From contig JAOARX010000030.1 of the NCBI GenBank assembly GCA_025210345.1, positions 1 to 64,000 on the forward strand: 64,000 bases of DNA. The letters run 5' to 3'. This stretch comes from Pelagimonas sp. (lineage in GTDB: Bacteria > Pseudomonadota > Alphaproteobacteria > Rhodobacterales > Rhodobacteraceae). Positions within the stretch are counted from its first letter, which is position 1, and each line of letters opens with the position of its first letter. Of the stretch, positions 53,202-62,162 are shown piece by piece. Under the pieces are notes generated by a model that saw only the letters and a program-made list of their open reading frames with translations, was not told the origin of the DNA and did not search any database. Both the position numbers and the translations under genes were made by a program.

Positions 53202-53789
53202 TTAATTCACTGGCGCGTTTATCGCGCCATTGTTGGTGGAAAGAGCGGCCTGTTCCTGTTCTGGCAGGTCGATCTCATAAAAGGTATAAGACAGGGTGAT
53301 CGAACGGGTATATTTCGCGTCCGAATCCATGACGATCTCGGGATCGACGAAAAAGCTTACCGGCATGGTGACGCGCTCGCCGGGCATCAAAACCTGTTCG
53401 GTAAAGCAAAAGCATTCGATCTTGGAGAAAAAGCCACCGGCCTCGTAAGGGGTGACGTTATAGCTGGCCTGACCCGCAACCGGTTTGTCGGTGGGGTTGT
53501 AGGCTTCGTAAAAGGCCAGGCCTTCTTCGCCGATGCGCAGGGTCATCTCATGCTGAAGGGGCTTGAATTCCCACGGCATGTCGCGGGCTTTCGAGGCGTC
53601 GAACTTGACCTTGATCTCGCGCTCAAGGATCTGCTCTGGCGCGACTTCGGCAACGTTGGTGGTGCCGCCAAAGCCCGTAACCCGGCAGAACCAGTCATAA
53701 AACGGCACCGATGCCCATGCCAGCCCCCCCATCAGGGCAACGACACCGACCAGTTGGAACACCGTCTTTTGCTTGGGATCAATAGCCAC
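53202..53789 (-). CDS. ctaG: Cytochrome c oxidase assembly protein CtaG/Cox11
   Basis: A 195-residue protein with one N-terminal helix ([34 protein letters not shown]) and a soluble copper-binding domain; the CFCF motif in [17 protein letters not shown] holds the copper cysteines. It inserts CuB into subunit I. The start is GTG at 53789, overlapping the stop of the small gene upstream by 11 bases. Confidence 0.95.
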   Translation of the reverse strand: MAIDPKQKTVFQLVGVVALMGGLAWASVPFYDWFCRVTGFGGTTNVAEVAPEQILEREIKVKFDASKARDMPWEFKPLQHEMTLRIGEEGLAFYEAYNPTDKPVAGQASYNVTPYEAGGFFSKIECFCFTEQVLMPGERVTMPVSFFVDPEIVMDSDAKYTRSITLSYTFYEIDLPEQEQAALSTNNGAINAPVN

Positions 53790-53943
53790 TGGACGCCCCC
53801 GGATTCATTTCAAATCCGCCCCGGGTCACTTTGACCACGGTCAGGCCGAATACGATGGCGATCAGACCCGCCAGCACGATCCCCAGCCCGATGTTCCGGC
53901 TGCGGCGACGTTTGTGCAATTCGTGTTCTTTCACAAGGCTCAT
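53779..53943 (-). CDS. 54-residue single-helix membrane protein between ctaB and ctaG
   Basis: The frame from the ATG at 53943 reads [19 protein letters not shown], a single hydrophobic helix ([20 protein letters not shown]) and a short tail ending SSGY. The basic stretch before the helix should keep the N-terminus in the cytoplasm. It overlaps the ctaB stop by 4 bases and the ctaG GTG by 11, so translation of all three is coupled. Small genes in this place occur in alphaproteobacterial cox operons (sometimes called coxF). A role in oxidase assembly is inferred from position. Confidence 0.85.
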   Translation of the reverse strand: MSLVKEHELHKRRRSRNIGLGIVLAGLIAIVFGLTVVKVTRGGFEMNPGASSGY

Positions 53944-54878
53944 GCGAAAATCCCCATACGGTCGATTCCGGCTTCGATCAGGATGGCACCAAAATGGGCA
54001 AAGAGATAGAGCAGCGAAAGCTTGAAGAACTTGCGTTCAACCAGGAAATTATCCGCCTCGCTGTCGGTTTCGTCGCGGCGCCAGATACGGAAGGCCCCAA
54101 CAGCGAACATGGCGTTCAAGACCACGGCGACAGTCAGGTAGACGGGGCCACCCACCTGGGTAAAGCCCAGACCAATCGCAAATGCGGCCAGGATCAGGGT
54201 GTAGACCAGAATATGCGCGCGGGTCGCGGGGCGGCCGTGGGTCACGGTCAGCATCGGCACCTTGGCGTCGTCATAATCCGAGCGCATGAACAAAGCGAGG
54301 GCCCAGAAATGCGGCGGGGTCCACAGGAAGGTCAGGCAGAACATCAACACGCTTGCGGTGCTGATTTCGCCGGTTGCCGCGGCCCAGCCGATCATCGGAG
54401 GAAACGCACCCGCCGCGCCACCGATCACGATGTTCTGCGGGGTCGAGCGTTTGAGCCACATGGTGTAGATCACCACGTAAAAGAAGATGGTAAAGGCCAA
54501 CAGGCCCGCGGCCAGCCAGTTGGTGGCCAGTCCAAGAAAGATGCAGGCAAAGACAGACAGCGCCAGGCCGATCTGAAACGCCTCTTCGCGGGTGACGCGG
54601 CCAGAGGGGATCGGGCGTTTGGCGGTGCGGCGCATGACGGCGTCGATGTCCGAATCGTACCACATGTTCAGCGCACCAGAGGCGCCGCCCCCCAAGGCGA
54701 TGAACAGCACGGCGCAAAAGCCGATAAAGGGGTGCACGGGAACCGGGGCCGCCAACAGGCCAACAAAGGCGGTAAACACCACGAGAGTCATCACGCGCGG
54801 CTTCAGCAGGGCAAAATAATCGCCGAACTGGGCTTCGTCTTCATAGGCGCGTGTCGTGTTTAAACTTGCGTCGCTCAT
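53940..54878 (-). CDS. ctaB: Protoheme IX farnesyltransferase (heme O synthase)
   Basis: A 312-residue UbiA-type prenyltransferase with about eight helices. The two aspartate-rich loops are [23 protein letters not shown] and [32 protein letters not shown] (in pieces), both characteristic of CtaB/COX10. It adds a farnesyl group to heme B, the first step toward heme A for aa3 oxidase. It lies 98 bases after coxB. Confidence 0.97.
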   Translation of the reverse strand: MSDASLNTTRAYEDEAQFGDYFALLKPRVMTLVVFTAFVGLLAAPVPVHPFIGFCAVLFIALGGGASGALNMWYDSDIDAVMRRTAKRPIPSGRVTREEAFQIGLALSVFACIFLGLATNWLAAGLLAFTIFFYVVIYTMWLKRSTPQNIVIGGAAGAFPPMIGWAAATGEISTASVLMFCLTFLWTPPHFWALALFMRSDYDDAKVPMLTVTHGRPATRAHILVYTLILAAFAIGLGFTQVGGPVYLTVAVVLNAMFAVGAFRIWRRDETDSEADNFLVERKFFKLSLLYLFAHFGAILIEAGIDRMGIFA

Positions 54879-54976
54879 CGGGGTCTCTTGCTGGTCTTAT
54901 GGCTGAGACGCGCCCCGGCGGAGCGCATCGGATCAGGATGGATCGGGCAGGTCCGAACGGGCCCGCCCGTCCGGGA

Positions 54977-55849
54977 TTAGTTGGTCAGAAGCGTGCGAAT
55001 GTCGACGTATTCGTCCGCTTCAACCGAAGCGGCCAGCCATGCGTCATACACGTCCTGCGGAACGGCCTGGACGGTGATCGGCATATAGGCGTGGGCGATG
55101 CCGCACAGTTCGGAACACTGGCCGAAATAGATGCCTTCTTTGCCCTCATCGACCTTGAACCACAGCTCCGCCAGACGACCGGGAACAGCGTCCTGTTTGA
55201 CGCCAAAGGCGGGGATGGTCCACGAGTGGATCACGTCCGCACCGGTCACCTGCATCACAACGGTCTTGCCGGTGGGCACGATGATCGAGGTGTCAGTGGC
55301 CAGCAGGAAGTCCCGCTCGGAGAAACCGGCTTCTTCAAGCTGTGCGACGGTTTCGGGGGTCTTCATGTTGTTGCTGTCAGCACCAATCATGTAGCTGTCA
55401 TAAACCAGATCCGAGCCCACATATTCGTAACCCCAGTACCACTGGTAGCCGGTCACCTTGATGGTGACGTCGCCTTCGGGGATTTCCTGCTGATCGAACA
55501 GAACCGGCAGCGAATAGGCCGCGATAAAGATCAAGATCACGATCGGCCCCAGGGTCCAACCGATTTCAAGCGGCGAATTGTGCGTAAAGCGCGCCGGGGT
55601 CGGGTTTGCTTTTTGGTTGTAGCGCACGAAAATCCAAACCATCAGCGCGATCACGAACAGCGTGATGGCGGTGATGATCACCAGCAGCATGTTGTTAAGG
55701 CTGTGGACTTGCTCGGCCAAACTGGTCGCTGCGGGCTGAAAACCCAGGCCTTTGGGCTCTGGGCGGCCAATGACTTCGAGCTCCTGCGCGTAAGCGGGTG
55801 CAGCGAGCAATGCGCCTGTCAGGCCGGTCAGCATCGTCTTAAATTGCAT
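54977..55849 (-). CDS. coxB: Cytochrome c oxidase subunit II
   Basis: A 290-residue protein: signal (KTMLTGLTGALLAAPAYAQ), two helices (NNMLLVIITAITLFVIALMVWIFVR and TLGPIVILIFIAAYSLPVLF) and a periplasmic cupredoxin domain with the CuA site: the histidine of ADVIHSWTIPAFG and CSELCGIAHAYM. KVTGYQWYWGYEY is the aromatic electron-entry stretch. It accepts electrons from cytochrome c. It is the first gene of coxB-ctaB-orf-ctaG-coxC-surf1, divergent from tldD. Confidence 0.97.
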   Translation of the reverse strand: MQFKTMLTGLTGALLAAPAYAQELEVIGRPEPKGLGFQPAATSLAEQVHSLNNMLLVIITAITLFVIALMVWIFVRYNQKANPTPARFTHNSPLEIGWTLGPIVILIFIAAYSLPVLFDQQEIPEGDVTIKVTGYQWYWGYEYVGSDLVYDSYMIGADSNNMKTPETVAQLEEAGFSERDFLLATDTSIIVPTGKTVVMQVTGADVIHSWTIPAFGVKQDAVPGRLAELWFKVDEGKEGIYFGQCSELCGIAHAYMPITVQAVPQDVYDAWLAASVEADEYVDIRTLLTN

Positions 55850-55986
55850 AGCGTTCCCTGATCCGTTGTTTGTACTTCAAGTAAAAGAGCAGCGGCGCAG
55901 AATCCCTTTGGCCTGCGCGCACTCCTCCCATTGCGTTCGACTCAAGTAAAAAGCATATTCTTCGGACCACATAAAGAACGACCCTT

Positions 55987-56008
55987 GCGGCAAAGCGCCG
56001 CTTTTTTT
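55987..56008 (+). terminator. Perfect intrinsic terminator with no upstream plus-strand gene
   Basis: GCGGC (55987-55991) pairs with GCCGC (55997-56001) around AAAGC, followed by seven T residues. On the plus strand the nearest upstream DNA is the divergent coxB promoter region, so it would end a short noncoding or leader transcript before tldD. Its T-run runs into the FNR-type site. Confidence 0.7.
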
Positions 56009-56020
56009 GATCTAGATCAA
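56007..56020. promoter_or_regulatory. Perfect FNR/FnrL-type binding site
   Basis: TTGAT-CTAG-ATCAA is an exact match to the palindromic FNR consensus TTGAT-N4-ATCAA. It lies 9 bases before the tldD ATG and about 160 bases before coxB. Such sites make genes respond to oxygen. At this distance it would sit near or after a tldD transcription start, so repression of tldD or action on the cox operon are both possible. Confidence 0.75.
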
Positions 56021-56029
56021 GTGAGCCCC

Positions 56030-57463
56030 ATGAGCGACGCCCAAAATCAGTCCGAATTTCGCCCCTTTGAGACACATCTGGACCTTGAAAACACAGGGAA
56101 ATTTCTAAAAGAGGCCCTGAGCGGTGCAGAAGACGGAGAGCTGTTTCTTGAACGCAGGCGTTCGGAAACGCTGGTGCTGGATGACGGGCGCGTCAAGACC
56201 GCCAGCTATGATGCGGCCGAGGGCTTTGGGCTTCGGGCGGTGAAAGGCGAGGTTTCAGGCTATGCGCATGCCACGGAAATCAGCGAATCCGCCATGCGCC
56301 GCGCGTCGGAAACCGCGCGCCTGGCCATTGGGGATGGCGGCGGGGTCATGGCGCCCCCTCCGGCGGGCACCAACAAGGTGCTGTATACCGACGCCGATCC
56401 GATTGCGGGCGCCGAGTTCCCGGTCAAAATTGAAACCCTGCGCGAAATTGATGCCTTTGCCCGTGATCTGGACAAGCGCGTGGTACAGGTCAGCGCCTCC
56501 ATTGCCGCCTCGTGCCAGGAAGTGGTCATTTTGCGTCCCGAGGGCGGGCTGGTCAGTGACATCCGCCCCATGACCCGCGTGAATGTTTCGGTCATCGTTG
56601 AGGAAAACGGCCGCCGTGAAAGCGGGTCGGCGGGCGGTGGCGGGCGCGTGGCGCTGGATGGCTTGCTGGATCCGGCGGATTGGCAGGGCAAAGCTCGCGA
56701 GGCGCTGCGGGTGGCTTTGGTCAATCTCGAAGCCGAACCCGCGCCGGCGGGCGTGATGGATATCGTGTTGGGGCCGGGTTGGCCGGGGATCTTGTTGCAC
56801 GAAGCCATCGGTCACGGGCTGGAAGGGGATTTCAATCGCAAAGGCAGCAGCGCCTTTGCCGGTCTCATGGGCAAACAGGTGGCGGCCAAGGGCGTGACGG
56901 TGCTGGATGATGGCACGATTCCCGACCGGCGCGGGTCAATCACCATTGACGACGAAGGCACGCCTTCGGGCAAGAACGTGTTGATCGAAGACGGTGTTCT
57001 CGTGGGTTATATGCAGGACCGGCAGAACGCACGGCTGATGGGGGTGGCGCCCACCGGAAACGGGCGTCGTGAAAGCTATGCTCATGTGCCCATGCCGCGC
57101 ATGACCAACACCTATATGCTGGGTGGCGATACCGATCCCGGCGATATTGTCGCGGGCCTCAAAGATGGCATCTGGGCCGTTGGTTTTGGCGGCGGGCAGG
57201 TGGACATTACGAATGGCAAGTTCGTGTTTTCCTGCACCGAGGCCTATCGGGTGAAAAACGGCAAAGTGGGCGCGCCGGTCAAAGGGGCAACCCTGATCGG
57301 AGACGGGGCGTCGGCACTGCAGCGCATTCAGGCGCTTGGCAATGACATGGCACTTGATCCGGGCATGGGCAATTGCGGCAAGGCGGGGCAATGGGTGCCG
57401 GTCGGTGTAGGTCAGCCGACCGTTCGAATCGGGGGCCTGACCGTTGGCGGCGCCGCGACCTGA
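56030..57463 (+). CDS. tldD: Metalloprotease TldD
   Basis: A 477-residue TldD. The zinc motif HExxxH is in ILLHEAIGHGLEGDFNRKGSS, and the TldD-specific C-terminal block MTNTYMLGGDTDPGDIVAGLKDGIWAVGFGGGQVDITNGKFVFSCTEAYRV (in pieces) is present. With TldE it forms a heterodimeric protease that trims unfolded peptides and modified peptides. TldE is not in the window. The ATG at 56030 follows AAGTGAG; an upstream frame through the FNR site was rejected. Confidence 0.95.
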   Translation: MSDAQNQSEFRPFETHLDLENTGKFLKEALSGAEDGELFLERRRSETLVLDDGRVKTASYDAAEGFGLRAVKGEVSGYAHATEISESAMRRASETARLAIGDGGGVMAPPPAGTNKVLYTDADPIAGAEFPVKIETLREIDAFARDLDKRVVQVSASIAASCQEVVILRPEGGLVSDIRPMTRVNVSVIVEENGRRESGSAGGGGRVALDGLLDPADWQGKAREALRVALVNLEAEPAPAGVMDIVLGPGWPGILLHEAIGHGLEGDFNRKGSSAFAGLMGKQVAAKGVTVLDDGTIPDRRGSITIDDEGTPSGKNVLIEDGVLVGYMQDRQNARLMGVAPTGNGRRESYAHVPMPRMTNTYMLGGDTDPGDIVAGLKDGIWAVGFGGGQVDITNGKFVFSCTEAYRVKNGKVGAPVKGATLIGDGASALQRIQALGNDMALDPGMGNCGKAGQWVPVGVGQPTVRIGGLTVGGAAT

Positions 57464-57884
57464 CCGCTGGCGCGCCTGGCGCGGGACGTTCGGCGGGCCG
57501 CCACCTGTGCTACAGCATTTGGCGGCCATCCTGATCACGATGATCGCGACCTTTCTTTTGGGTTGGTGCTGTCTCTTGGTGGTTTGGGGGATCGAGACCG
57601 TTTTTGGCGCGGCCGGGCCATTTGAGAGCCTGACCATTCTGGGCACCCTGACAGCATTTTCGGTTCTCTTCTCATGGATTGGCCACATTCTGGGCGCGGT
57701 GGTCTTGCAACTGCTGCACGCCAGGAAAATCGCGGGTTGGGCAAGTGTCATGCTGGCGGGGCTGGGGGTTGGATTGGTCGTTGGAGGGCTGATCAGCCTG
57801 CCCATTGCCATCCTTTACGCCCCGGTTCTGGCTGTGTTCCAGGCGTGGGTTCTGCGTCAGATCTCAAGATATCGGGTGCAGTGA
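57444..57884 (+). CDS. Small integral membrane protein of unknown function
   Basis: A 146-residue protein with three or four hydrophobic helices (LAAILITMIATFLLGWCCLLVVWGIETVF; SLTILGTLTAFSVLFSWIGHILGAVVLQLL; ASVMLAGLGVGLVVGGLISLPIAILYAPVLAVFQ). I do not recognise a family. The first possible start is TTG at 57444 overlapping tldD by 20 bases after GGGGGCCTGACC; a GTG at 57507 is an alternative. It is co-directional with tldD and dprA. Confidence 0.65.
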   Translation: MAAPRPDRWRAWRGTFGGPPPVLQHLAAILITMIATFLLGWCCLLVVWGIETVFGAAGPFESLTILGTLTAFSVLFSWIGHILGAVVLQLLHARKIAGWASVMLAGLGVGLVVGGLISLPIAILYAPVLAVFQAWVLRQISRYRVQ

Positions 57885-58058
57885 GACCGGCAGGACCCGT
57901 GTAGAAACGGGCGAGAGCAGGGGCGAGACAGCACAAATTCCTTTGCGGCTCGTGTGGTTTCACAAACCGGCAAAGAAAATGAGATTTTGCCCGGATCGGT
58001 TTACCTTCGATTAACCACTCTCACGCTAAAGATGTTCGTGCAAGTAGACGGGGACAGG

Positions 58059-59222
58059 ATGCGCGACGACAGCTACTCTTCCACTCACCCCCCACTCCCA
58101 CCCACCACGGAAGAAGATCGTGTGGCTTGGCTCCGTCTCTTGCGCTCGCGTCGTGTGGGGATCGCGACCTTTTACCGGCTTATGGATGAACACGGAACGG
58201 CGCAGGCCGCGCTTGAGGCCCTGCCGGATGTTGCGTTGAAATCGGGTGTTCGGGGATATGAAACCTGTCCCGAAGGGGTGGTTCACGCCGAAATGCGGAC
58301 CGCCCGGATCAAGGGCGCGCGGCTTATTTGCCGGGGTGATGATCTCTATCCAACGGAATTGGCACAGCTTTTTGATGCGCCGCCCATGCTTTGGGTGATC
58401 GGAAATCCCACCTGTCTGTCGCGCTCCATGGTCGCCCTTGTGGGCGCGCGCAATGCGTCGTCCCTTGGGTTGCGCATGGCGCGCAGCCTTACCTCGGGGC
58501 TGGGCGAAGCCGGTCAGATTGTGGTGTCCGGTTTTGCCCGTGGGATTGACACCGCGGCCCATATGGCCGCGCTGGACCACGGGACGGTGGCGGTGATGGC
58601 CGGCGGCGTCGACGTACTCTACCCGTCAGAAAACACCCGCATGGCGGGCGAGATTGTTGAACAGGGCGGAGCCCTGATCAGCGAACAACCCATGGGCATG
58701 CAGCCCGTCGCGCGACATTTTCCAATGCGCAATCGGATCGTATCCGGCCTGTCGCGCGCTGTGGTTGTGGTGGAAGCGGCGGCAAAGTCCGGCTCGCTGA
58801 TCACGGCGCGCAACGCGCTGGACCAGGGGCGCGAGGTCTTGGCAGTGCCAGGGCATCCGCTGGATGCGCGGGCAAGCGGATGCAATTTGCTGATCCGCGA
58901 TGGCGCGCGTCTGGTGCGCAACGCCGAAGATGTGATCGAAGCCTTGCCACCGGAACAGGAACAGCCGGATCTACCCGGTTTTGAGGAAACGCCAGTTCCG
59001 CAATCTGCGCCGCACGCGCGGGCGCAACGCAGCCTGCAAGACACGACGGCGCTCCATCAACAGATCCTGTCCCGTCTTGGCCCTTCACCCGTGGCCGAAG
59101 ATGACCTGATCCGGGATCTGGGCAGCTCTCCGGGTACGGTTGCCCCGGCCCTTACAGAATTGGAACTGGACGGGCAGGTCCAGCGAAGCGCCGGGGGGTT
59201 TTTGTCGCGGATCCCCTCTTGA
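58059..59222 (+). CDS. dprA: DNA-processing protein DprA
   Basis: A 387-residue DprA/Smf protein. N-terminal SAM-like helices (WLRLLRSRRVGIATFYRLMDEHG), Rossmann core (MVALVGARNASSLGLRMARSL, VVSGFARGIDTAAHMAALDHGTVAVMAGGVDVLYPSEN, RHFPMRNRIVSGLSRAVVVVEA in pieces) and a C-terminal winged helix (HQQILSRLGPSPVAEDDLIRDLGSSPGTVAPALTELELDGQVQR). It loads RecA on incoming single-stranded DNA. GGGGACAGG lies directly before the ATG at 58059; longer starts are possible. It precedes topA, as in many bacteria. Confidence 0.95.
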   Translation: MRDDSYSSTHPPLPPTTEEDRVAWLRLLRSRRVGIATFYRLMDEHGTAQAALEALPDVALKSGVRGYETCPEGVVHAEMRTARIKGARLICRGDDLYPTELAQLFDAPPMLWVIGNPTCLSRSMVALVGARNASSLGLRMARSLTSGLGEAGQIVVSGFARGIDTAAHMAALDHGTVAVMAGGVDVLYPSENTRMAGEIVEQGGALISEQPMGMQPVARHFPMRNRIVSGLSRAVVVVEAAAKSGSLITARNALDQGREVLAVPGHPLDARASGCNLLIRDGARLVRNAEDVIEALPPEQEQPDLPGFEETPVPQSAPHARAQRSLQDTTALHQQILSRLGPSPVAEDDLIRDLGSSPGTVAPALTELELDGQVQRSAGGFLSRIPS

Positions 59223-59381
59223 AACGGGCCATGCCGGGAAGAATGCCGCATGGCAAATTTCGCGCGAATTGTCAGTTTGGCGCAGGGCTCATTGACAATT
59301 CCCCCTTGAAGCCCCCATTTCTGAAAGCCATACGCAAGGCTGTATTCGGCCCAACAAATCATACCAGAGGTGCAGTTTAAT

Positions 59382-62120
59382 ATGCCCGTCGTCGTCGTTG
59401 AATCCCCGGCTAAGGCCAAGACAATCAACAAATATCTTGGGTCCGACTACACGGTTTTGGCCTCATACGGACACGTGCGTGATCTGCCGCGCAAGGGCAT
59501 GGCCGTCGATACGGACGACGATTTCACCATGACGTGGGAAGTGCCGACTGATTCGCGAAAACATGTGGCCGCAATCGCCGCAGCGTTGAAAGACGATGAC
59601 GAACTGATCCTCGCAACTGACCCCGATCGCGAAGGAGAGGCGATCAGCTGGCACCTGAAAGAGGCGCTGACAAAACGCCGCTCGATCAAGAAATCGACCC
59701 ACGTGAGCCGCGTAACCTTTAACGCGATCACCAAATCGGCTGTGACCGAGGCCATGGCCAACCCGCGCGACATCGACACGCCACTGGTTGAGGCTTATCT
59801 GGCGCGCCGCGCGCTTGACCGTCTTGTGGGGTTTGGTTTGTCGCCGGTGTTGTGGCGCAAACTGCCGGGCGCCAAGGCGGCGGGGCGTGTGCAATCGGTC
59901 AGCCTCCGCTTGATCGTTGAGCGCGAGATGGAGATCGAGGCGTTTAATCCCCGCGAATATTGGAGCGTCAAAGCCCAGTTGACTACCCCGCGTGGTCAAT
60001 CTTACGAAGCGCGCCTGACGACCTATGCGGGTAAAAAGCTTGATAAATTTGACCTGGAGAATGCGACACAGGCCGAAATGGCGGTGCAGGCTATCACCTC
60101 GCGTGCGCTCAGCGTCACCAGCGTCGAGGCCAAGCCTGCCAGCCGCAACCCGTCGGCGCCCTTCATGACCTCGACCCTGCAACAAGAGGCCAGCCGCAAA
60201 TTCGGCATGGGCGCGCGTCAGACGATGAACGCCGCTCAGCGGCTGTATGAGGCGGGCTATATCACCTATATGCGGACCGACGGCATCGATATGGCACCCG
60301 AAGCCGTGGGCGCGTGTCGCGATGCGATCTCGGATCGTTTCGGCGCGGAATATGTCCCGGCCAGCCCGCGCGTCTACAAGAACAAGGCCAAGAACGCGCA
60401 GGAAGCGCACGAATGTATCCGCCCCACGGATATGACCCGCGACGCCGCCAGCCTGAAACTCAGCGAAGAGGATCAGCGCCGTCTGTATGACCTGATCTGG
60501 AAGCGCACGCTGGCCTGTCAGATGGAAAGCGCGCGGCTGGAGCGCACCACGGTCGAAATCGGCAGTGAGGACGGTCAGGTTGGCCTGCGCGCCAGCGGTC
60601 AGGTGGTGCTGTTCGACGGGTTCCTCAAGGTCTACGAAGAAGGCCGGGATGATGACACCGACAGCAAATCGGATGATGATCGCCGCCTGCCTCAAATCAT
60701 GATGGGCGAACCGGCCGGATTTGCGCCCGGTGCGCTTCAGGCGGGGTATGACAAGGCTGCGGGTACCTCGGGCGCCGTTATCGAGGGCATGCAGCGCTGT
60801 GACGCGGCGGTCTTGTCCGAGGACGCCGCCGTTCTTGCCCTGCAAAGCTTTACCCAGCCCCCGCCGCGCTATACCGAGGCAACTCTGGTCAAGCGCATGG
60901 AAGAGCTGGGCATTGGCCGCCCGTCAACCTATGCGTCGATCCTGACCCGTCTCGAAGACCATGCCTATGTTCGCAAAGAACAAAACCGCCTTTTCCCGGA
61001 AGAGCGCGGGCGCATCGTGACGATCTTTTTGCTGAACTTCTTCAAACGCTACGTGGAATATGATTTCACCGCCGCGCTGGAAGATGAGCTGGATCATGTC
61101 AGCGCCGGCGAGGTGGAATATGTCGACGTGCTGTCGCGGTTCTGGCGCGATTTCAACGCCGCGATCGAAGAGACATCCGAACTGCGGGTCGCAGAGGTTC
61201 TGGATGTGCTGGACGACGCACTTGCGCCCCAGCTGTATCCGCCGCGCGAGGATGGCAGTGATCCGCGGATCTGCCCCAAATGCGGGGTGGGCCAGCTGCA
61301 TTTGAAGACGTCGAAAACCGGGGGGTTCGTGGGCTGTGGGAATTATCCCGAATGCACCTATACGCGCACGATCGCCGGTCAGGAAAGCGACGACAAGCTG
61401 CTGGGCACCGATGAGGGCGATGAAATCTGGCTCAAGGACGGGCGGTACGGCGCCTATGTCCAACGCGGTGAACCCACCGAAGAGGTCAAAAAGCCCAAAC
61501 GCTCGTCCCTGCCGATGCCGCGTCACGGCGGCTGGCCCAAGGCGGAAACCACGCTAGAGCAGGCGGTGCAGCTGTTGTCATTGCCGCGCAATGTGGGAGA
61601 CCACCCGGAAGGGGGGCGGATCAGTGCAAACCTGGGGCGGTTTGGGCCTTACCTGATGCACAAGCTGCCGGGCGACGAAAAGCCGGTCTATGTCAGCTTT
61701 AAGCACTATCTGGAAATGTTCGACATTGGCATGAACCATGCGGTTGAACTGCTGGCGGAAAAGCGGGCCAATCCGGGTCGTGGGCGGGCGACGGCCAAGG
61801 CCTTGCGCGAGCTGGGGGACCACCCCGATGGTGGGAAAATGTCCATCATGGAGGGGCGTTACGGCCCCTATGTGAAGTGGGAAAAGGTCAATGCGACCCT
61901 GCCCAAAGACACGGATGTGGAAAATGTCACCGTGGAAATGGCCACGGAGCTGGTGAACGAAAAGGCCGCGAAAAAAGGGGGCGGACGCAAGAAAGCCGCG
62001 CCTAAGACGACTGGGGCAAAGAAAACCACCGCCAAAAAGACCACCACCAAGAAAACTCCGGCCAAGAAACCTGCGGCGAAAAAGACCACGAAAAAGGCGG
62101 CTGATTCCGCGGACGAATAA
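59382..62120 (+). CDS. topA: DNA topoisomerase I
   Basis: A 912-residue type IA topoisomerase. Toprim domain MPVVVVESPAKAKTINKYLG and DPDREGEAISWHL, catalytic tyrosine Y296 in GYITYMRTDGIDM, a single C4 zinc finger (CPKCGVGQLHLKTSKTGGFVGCGNYPEC, in pieces), then repeated topoisomerase C-terminal domains (GRYGAYVQRG, GRFGPYLMHK, GRYGPYVKWE) and a Lys/Ala/Thr-rich tail of about 50 residues. It relaxes negative supercoils. GAGGTG stands before the ATG at 59382; a GTG four codons earlier is less likely. Confidence 0.97.
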   Translation: MPVVVVESPAKAKTINKYLGSDYTVLASYGHVRDLPRKGMAVDTDDDFTMTWEVPTDSRKHVAAIAAALKDDDELILATDPDREGEAISWHLKEALTKRRSIKKSTHVSRVTFNAITKSAVTEAMANPRDIDTPLVEAYLARRALDRLVGFGLSPVLWRKLPGAKAAGRVQSVSLRLIVEREMEIEAFNPREYWSVKAQLTTPRGQSYEARLTTYAGKKLDKFDLENATQAEMAVQAITSRALSVTSVEAKPASRNPSAPFMTSTLQQEASRKFGMGARQTMNAAQRLYEAGYITYMRTDGIDMAPEAVGACRDAISDRFGAEYVPASPRVYKNKAKNAQEAHECIRPTDMTRDAASLKLSEEDQRRLYDLIWKRTLACQMESARLERTTVEIGSEDGQVGLRASGQVVLFDGFLKVYEEGRDDDTDSKSDDDRRLPQIMMGEPAGFAPGALQAGYDKAAGTSGAVIEGMQRCDAAVLSEDAAVLALQSFTQPPPRYTEATLVKRMEELGIGRPSTYASILTRLEDHAYVRKEQNRLFPEERGRIVTIFLLNFFKRYVEYDFTAALEDELDHVSAGEVEYVDVLSRFWRDFNAAIEETSELRVAEVLDVLDDALAPQLYPPREDGSDPRICPKCGVGQLHLKTSKTGGFVGCGNYPECTYTRTIAGQESDDKLLGTDEGDEIWLKDGRYGAYVQRGEPTEEVKKPKRSSLPMPRHGGWPKAETTLEQAVQLLSLPRNVGDHPEGGRISANLGRFGPYLMHKLPGDEKPVYVSFKHYLEMFDIGMNHAVELLAEKRANPGRGRATAKALRELGDHPDGGKMSIMEGRYGPYVKWEKVNATLPKDTDVENVTVEMATELVNEKAAKKGGGRKKAAPKTTGAKKTTAKKTTTKKTPAKKPAAKKTTKKAADSADE

Positions 62121-62162
62121 GGTGGTCGTTGCAACGGCGCGTTTTGGTCCCGCCAGAGCGCG

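Noticed and set aside
55962-56029. Longer N-terminus for TldD starting at 55931
   Set aside because: The extension would run through the terminator and FNR-type site and has no family similarity; the ATG at 56030 fits.
59463-60845. A 460-codon minus-strand frame opposite topA
   Set aside because: Mirror frame of the topoisomerase; no recognisable motif.
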